The notes under the pieces were generated by a model. That model was not told the origin of the DNA. It was given only the letters and a program-made list of their open reading frames with translations, and made no database searches. A DNA stretch of 64,000 bases from Escarpia spicata. Its lineage: Eukaryota; Annelida; Polychaeta; Sabellida; Siboglinidae. Made by a program: the position numbers and the translations under genes. This document shows, piece by piece, positions 61,641 through 64,000 of this stretch (position 1 is the stretch's first letter; every line of letters begins with the position of its first letter). The stretch is taken from the NCBI GenBank assembly GCA_963995525.1, contig OZ023218.1, positions 45,928,264 through 45,992,263 on the forward strand. Reading direction: 5' to 3'.

Positions 61641-64000
61641 GTAGGCGGTCTAGCTGTCAGTGTCAGTATCGTTGCAAGCTATCAGTGACAGTGCCGCATT
61701 ATTATGATACACTTCCGTGTCTTGCATGTTGCCTATCCTGTTGCCTAATTCTGCTTGTATTATGTAATTACATAAATCTACGATGACCTGTCGTTTGCAG
61801 ACCGTTCGTCATGGCTTTCCATACCAGCCGTCAGCAATGGCATACGATCCAGTGCAGAATCTGCTGGCGATCGGCACTAAAAGCGGCTCGCTTAGGATGT
61901 ATCCTTGTTTCTCGGTTACGTCCGCTGATGACATTTTGCTAATCTCGACCGTGTACTTATGTTAATTAACAACATTTCAATTTGCAGTGGTAATATGTAC
62001 TGATAACCATTGGCATTGTACAATTTGCTCGAACGCGATCGCATTCATATGTTTATACGATATGTCATATCTTCTTCCTGTATCATTGTGTAGCTGTATT
62101 CCCCTGTAACGCTTGTAACAGGTTAAATAGCAAAGCATATATACAGAAAATTATTATATCAGTCATACATCTATATGTGTATGTTTGTTCAGCGTACCCC
62201 TTGTGCTGATATCGTACTAAAGAGATGCATATTCCTTGATGTTGGGTGATGTAAAGTATTTAGCAACATTTCAGTATTATTGACTTCGATCGTTATAATT
62301 ATTGTACATAGGCCTATGTGTGCAGAATGTGTTTGCAGATGCTTCTATGTTGCAAAACACAATATATGTGTGTTCGTATTTACATGAAATTATTTGGATT
62401 AATTGTGTTCTCATGTTTGTATTTAAAAGTAAGAGTGCAGGTCTGTGAACGTGAGTTTGTTACTTGTCACTGCTGGATACACCACTAGTATTATTAATGC
62501 CCATGTTTCCATCATGCATCTTGCATCGAATTCGTCCATCCCAGTACCAGCTACATGTCAAATACAAATGCTGGTACATTTTATGGCAGCTGTGCTCCAA
62601 CATGCAATACTTAGATTACAAATCAAAACTCCAGTTGTCTTTCAGATAGAAACTGGTTTAAGAATTTTACAGTTTATTTACAGGGGCTGATTTGTTAAGA
62701 ATCGCACACCACACACACCTACCACCACCATGCACATGCATGCTCACACACACACGCAACATATGCACACACATGCGAACACACATGCACTAGCCCATGC
62801 ATGCACAGTCCCACACACACGCGTGCACACAAACAAATTGTATTTATCATGCATGCAGTGTAATGTAAAATATTGTTTAAGTACTTTAATAAGTCTTTAA
62901 TTGGTGATTAGCCATTTTTAAATGGTGATATACTTATTACTTGTGGTAGAACCACCTCAGGCCAAGTAGACTGATGTAGTTGAACACCTGATTGGCCCGT
63001 GAGCTAAACATATGCATTGCCCAGAATTCCCTTGGTGACACCCAGTATAATAATTTTAACATATGTAGATTTCTTTGAATTTGTTCATGCCAAATTATGC
63101 ATGACTTAATCAGTTGCACATTAATTAACACAGATATTTCACAATCCTGTAACACTGAATATTTAACATTCATATATATGTGACTCGTGTGTGTGTGTGT
63201 GTGATTACGGGTGTATATAAATATTGGTACATGCATACATAATTGTGTATGCACATAAATGATAACATCCATCAACAAACTGTTTATTTGTTGAAAAACT
63301 AAAATCCACTCGACTTGCTCTCAGTTGCATGAGCAGCTACTCCTAGTTTCTTAAACAGGTCAAATACATGTATTGGCTGGGATATCTGCCAGAGTTTGAT
63401 TAAGCGTTTCACTTTTAAAATAGTTTGCAAACAGTGCTGGGTATGTCTCATTTGTTGACATTTTACAACCTGTTTCGCTGGTGTATCCAGTGTGTAAATA
63501 ATGCAGCATGTGACATAGTAACTAAGTAAGCACACATAGAGAAAACAACTCTGATACCAATTGCTGTCATTGGGAGATCAGGGGTTACTGTAGATGAGAA
63601 ACATGAGAGATCCTGAGATATGATGGGCATAATGGTGAGCAGGTTGTAGTTTAATGTACTGACAGGGAAATCATGTTATATGTAAATTATTATTATATGC
63701 ATCTTATTTGGGCTTCAAGTAACTATTATATACATGTATTAAAACACATTTGTAAACAGTTTAATATCAAGAACTGTTATTATACGTTCACAATGCAATT
63801 CCAATTAATTATAGGATGGGCTTATTTTTAATCAGCTAGCAATGATAGATGTTCCGGGAAAAAAATCCTCAATATATGTGTTTGCCTCTAGTTGTGTTTA
63901 ACCAGGAATGTAAATTTTTCACCGGACCTATTTGTTGTTGGTCTGCAAACATTTATCAGTTATATAAATATATTCCACATTAAAACAAAAAGATTACAAA
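61500..64000 (+). CDS. STXBP5: Tomosyn / syntaxin-binding protein 5 (5' end only)
   Basis: Tomosyns are cytosolic WD40-repeat proteins with a C-terminal R-SNARE motif that bind syntaxin/SNAP25 and restrain vesicle exocytosis. Here exon 1 (61500-61640, 47 codons, donor GTAGGC) has 'KKFNLRGVLDGLRSSVS' and 'ENLRSEHFQVAK', and exon 2 (61801-61898, 32 codons + 2 nt, donor GTATCC) has 'TVRHGFPYQPSAMAYDPVQN' and 'LLAIGTKSGSLR', the start of the first WD40 blade. They join in phase 0. The first ATG (MDKVNQ) is used; an internal ATG gives MKKFN, matching the vertebrate MRKFN start. Lgl proteins share this architecture, but the KFNxRxVLDGL and HFQ..KTVRHGFP match is to tomosyn. The rest lies beyond the window. 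Confidence 0.92.
61801..61898 (+). CDS. STXBP5: Tomosyn exon 2
   Basis: Acceptor 'tcgtttgcag'. It encodes the first WD40 strand region and ends in phase 2 at a non-optimal GTATCC donor. Confidence 0.9.
61899..64000 (+). other. Tomosyn intron 2 (incomplete)
   Basis: I find no third exon before the window ends. It contains CA-rich microsatellite sequence at about 62705-62830 and a short (GT)n at 63187-63203. Open frames (e.g. 62445-62690) carry no WD40-like motif. Confidence 0.6.

Overview
This is eukaryotic, animal-type DNA. Genes are split into short exons with GT/AG introns, most of the window is intron or intergenic sequence, and it holds decayed LINE retrotransposons, tRNA-derived SINE-like pieces, a hAT element, a THAP-family relic and many micro- and minisatellites. 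Two conserved host genes can be read exon by exon: coproporphyrinogen-III oxidase (CPOX, minus strand, 11 coding exons, 26739-43730, 332 codons before the stop) and the first two coding exons of a tomosyn/STXBP5-type gene (plus strand, from 61500, running off the right edge). The CR1/L2-like LINEs with PHD- or esterase-type ORF1 remnants and the heavy minisatellite load suggest a marine invertebrate, most likely a lophotrochozoan such as a mollusc. That assignment is inference only.

Layout. 0-12 kb is a graveyard of three non-LTR retrotransposons (about 2.0-4.1 kb minus, 5.15-8.2 kb plus, 8.25-11.3 kb minus), the last two meeting tail to tail. 14.5-17.4 kb holds a small locally duplicated gene family that I could not name: one copy has three exons whose splice phases agree exactly (127 codons, minus strand), a second copy keeps the last exon but has a different first exon that ends in a stop, and a third is a fragment. 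17.7-20.4 kb is a 34-bp minisatellite with higher-order structure, and 20.8-21.6 kb a 41-bp minisatellite. 23.0-23.4 kb is a short hAT deletion derivative with matching inverted ends and an 8-bp target duplication.

26.7-43.7 kb is CPOX, the haem-pathway enzyme that converts coproporphyrinogen III to protoporphyrinogen IX. Introns 2, 3, 4 and 5 each carry a different minisatellite (27, 38, 54 and 42 bp). The 75-bp exon 3 is wedged between two of them, and its splice donor lies at the edge of one array. LINE and SINE fragments sit in the other intron space.

44-61 kb is the divergent space between CPOX and tomosyn. It has a CRE palindrome near the presumed CPOX promoter, a possible P2X7-like zinc-type fragment, a retroelement C-terminus, a decayed THAP-domain gene (minus), a fourth LINE (minus), a 325-bp satellite, a pair of dispersed repeats, a 64-bp palindrome, a fifth LINE tail and a fold-back element. 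From 61.9 kb to the end I see only the start of a long tomosyn intron.
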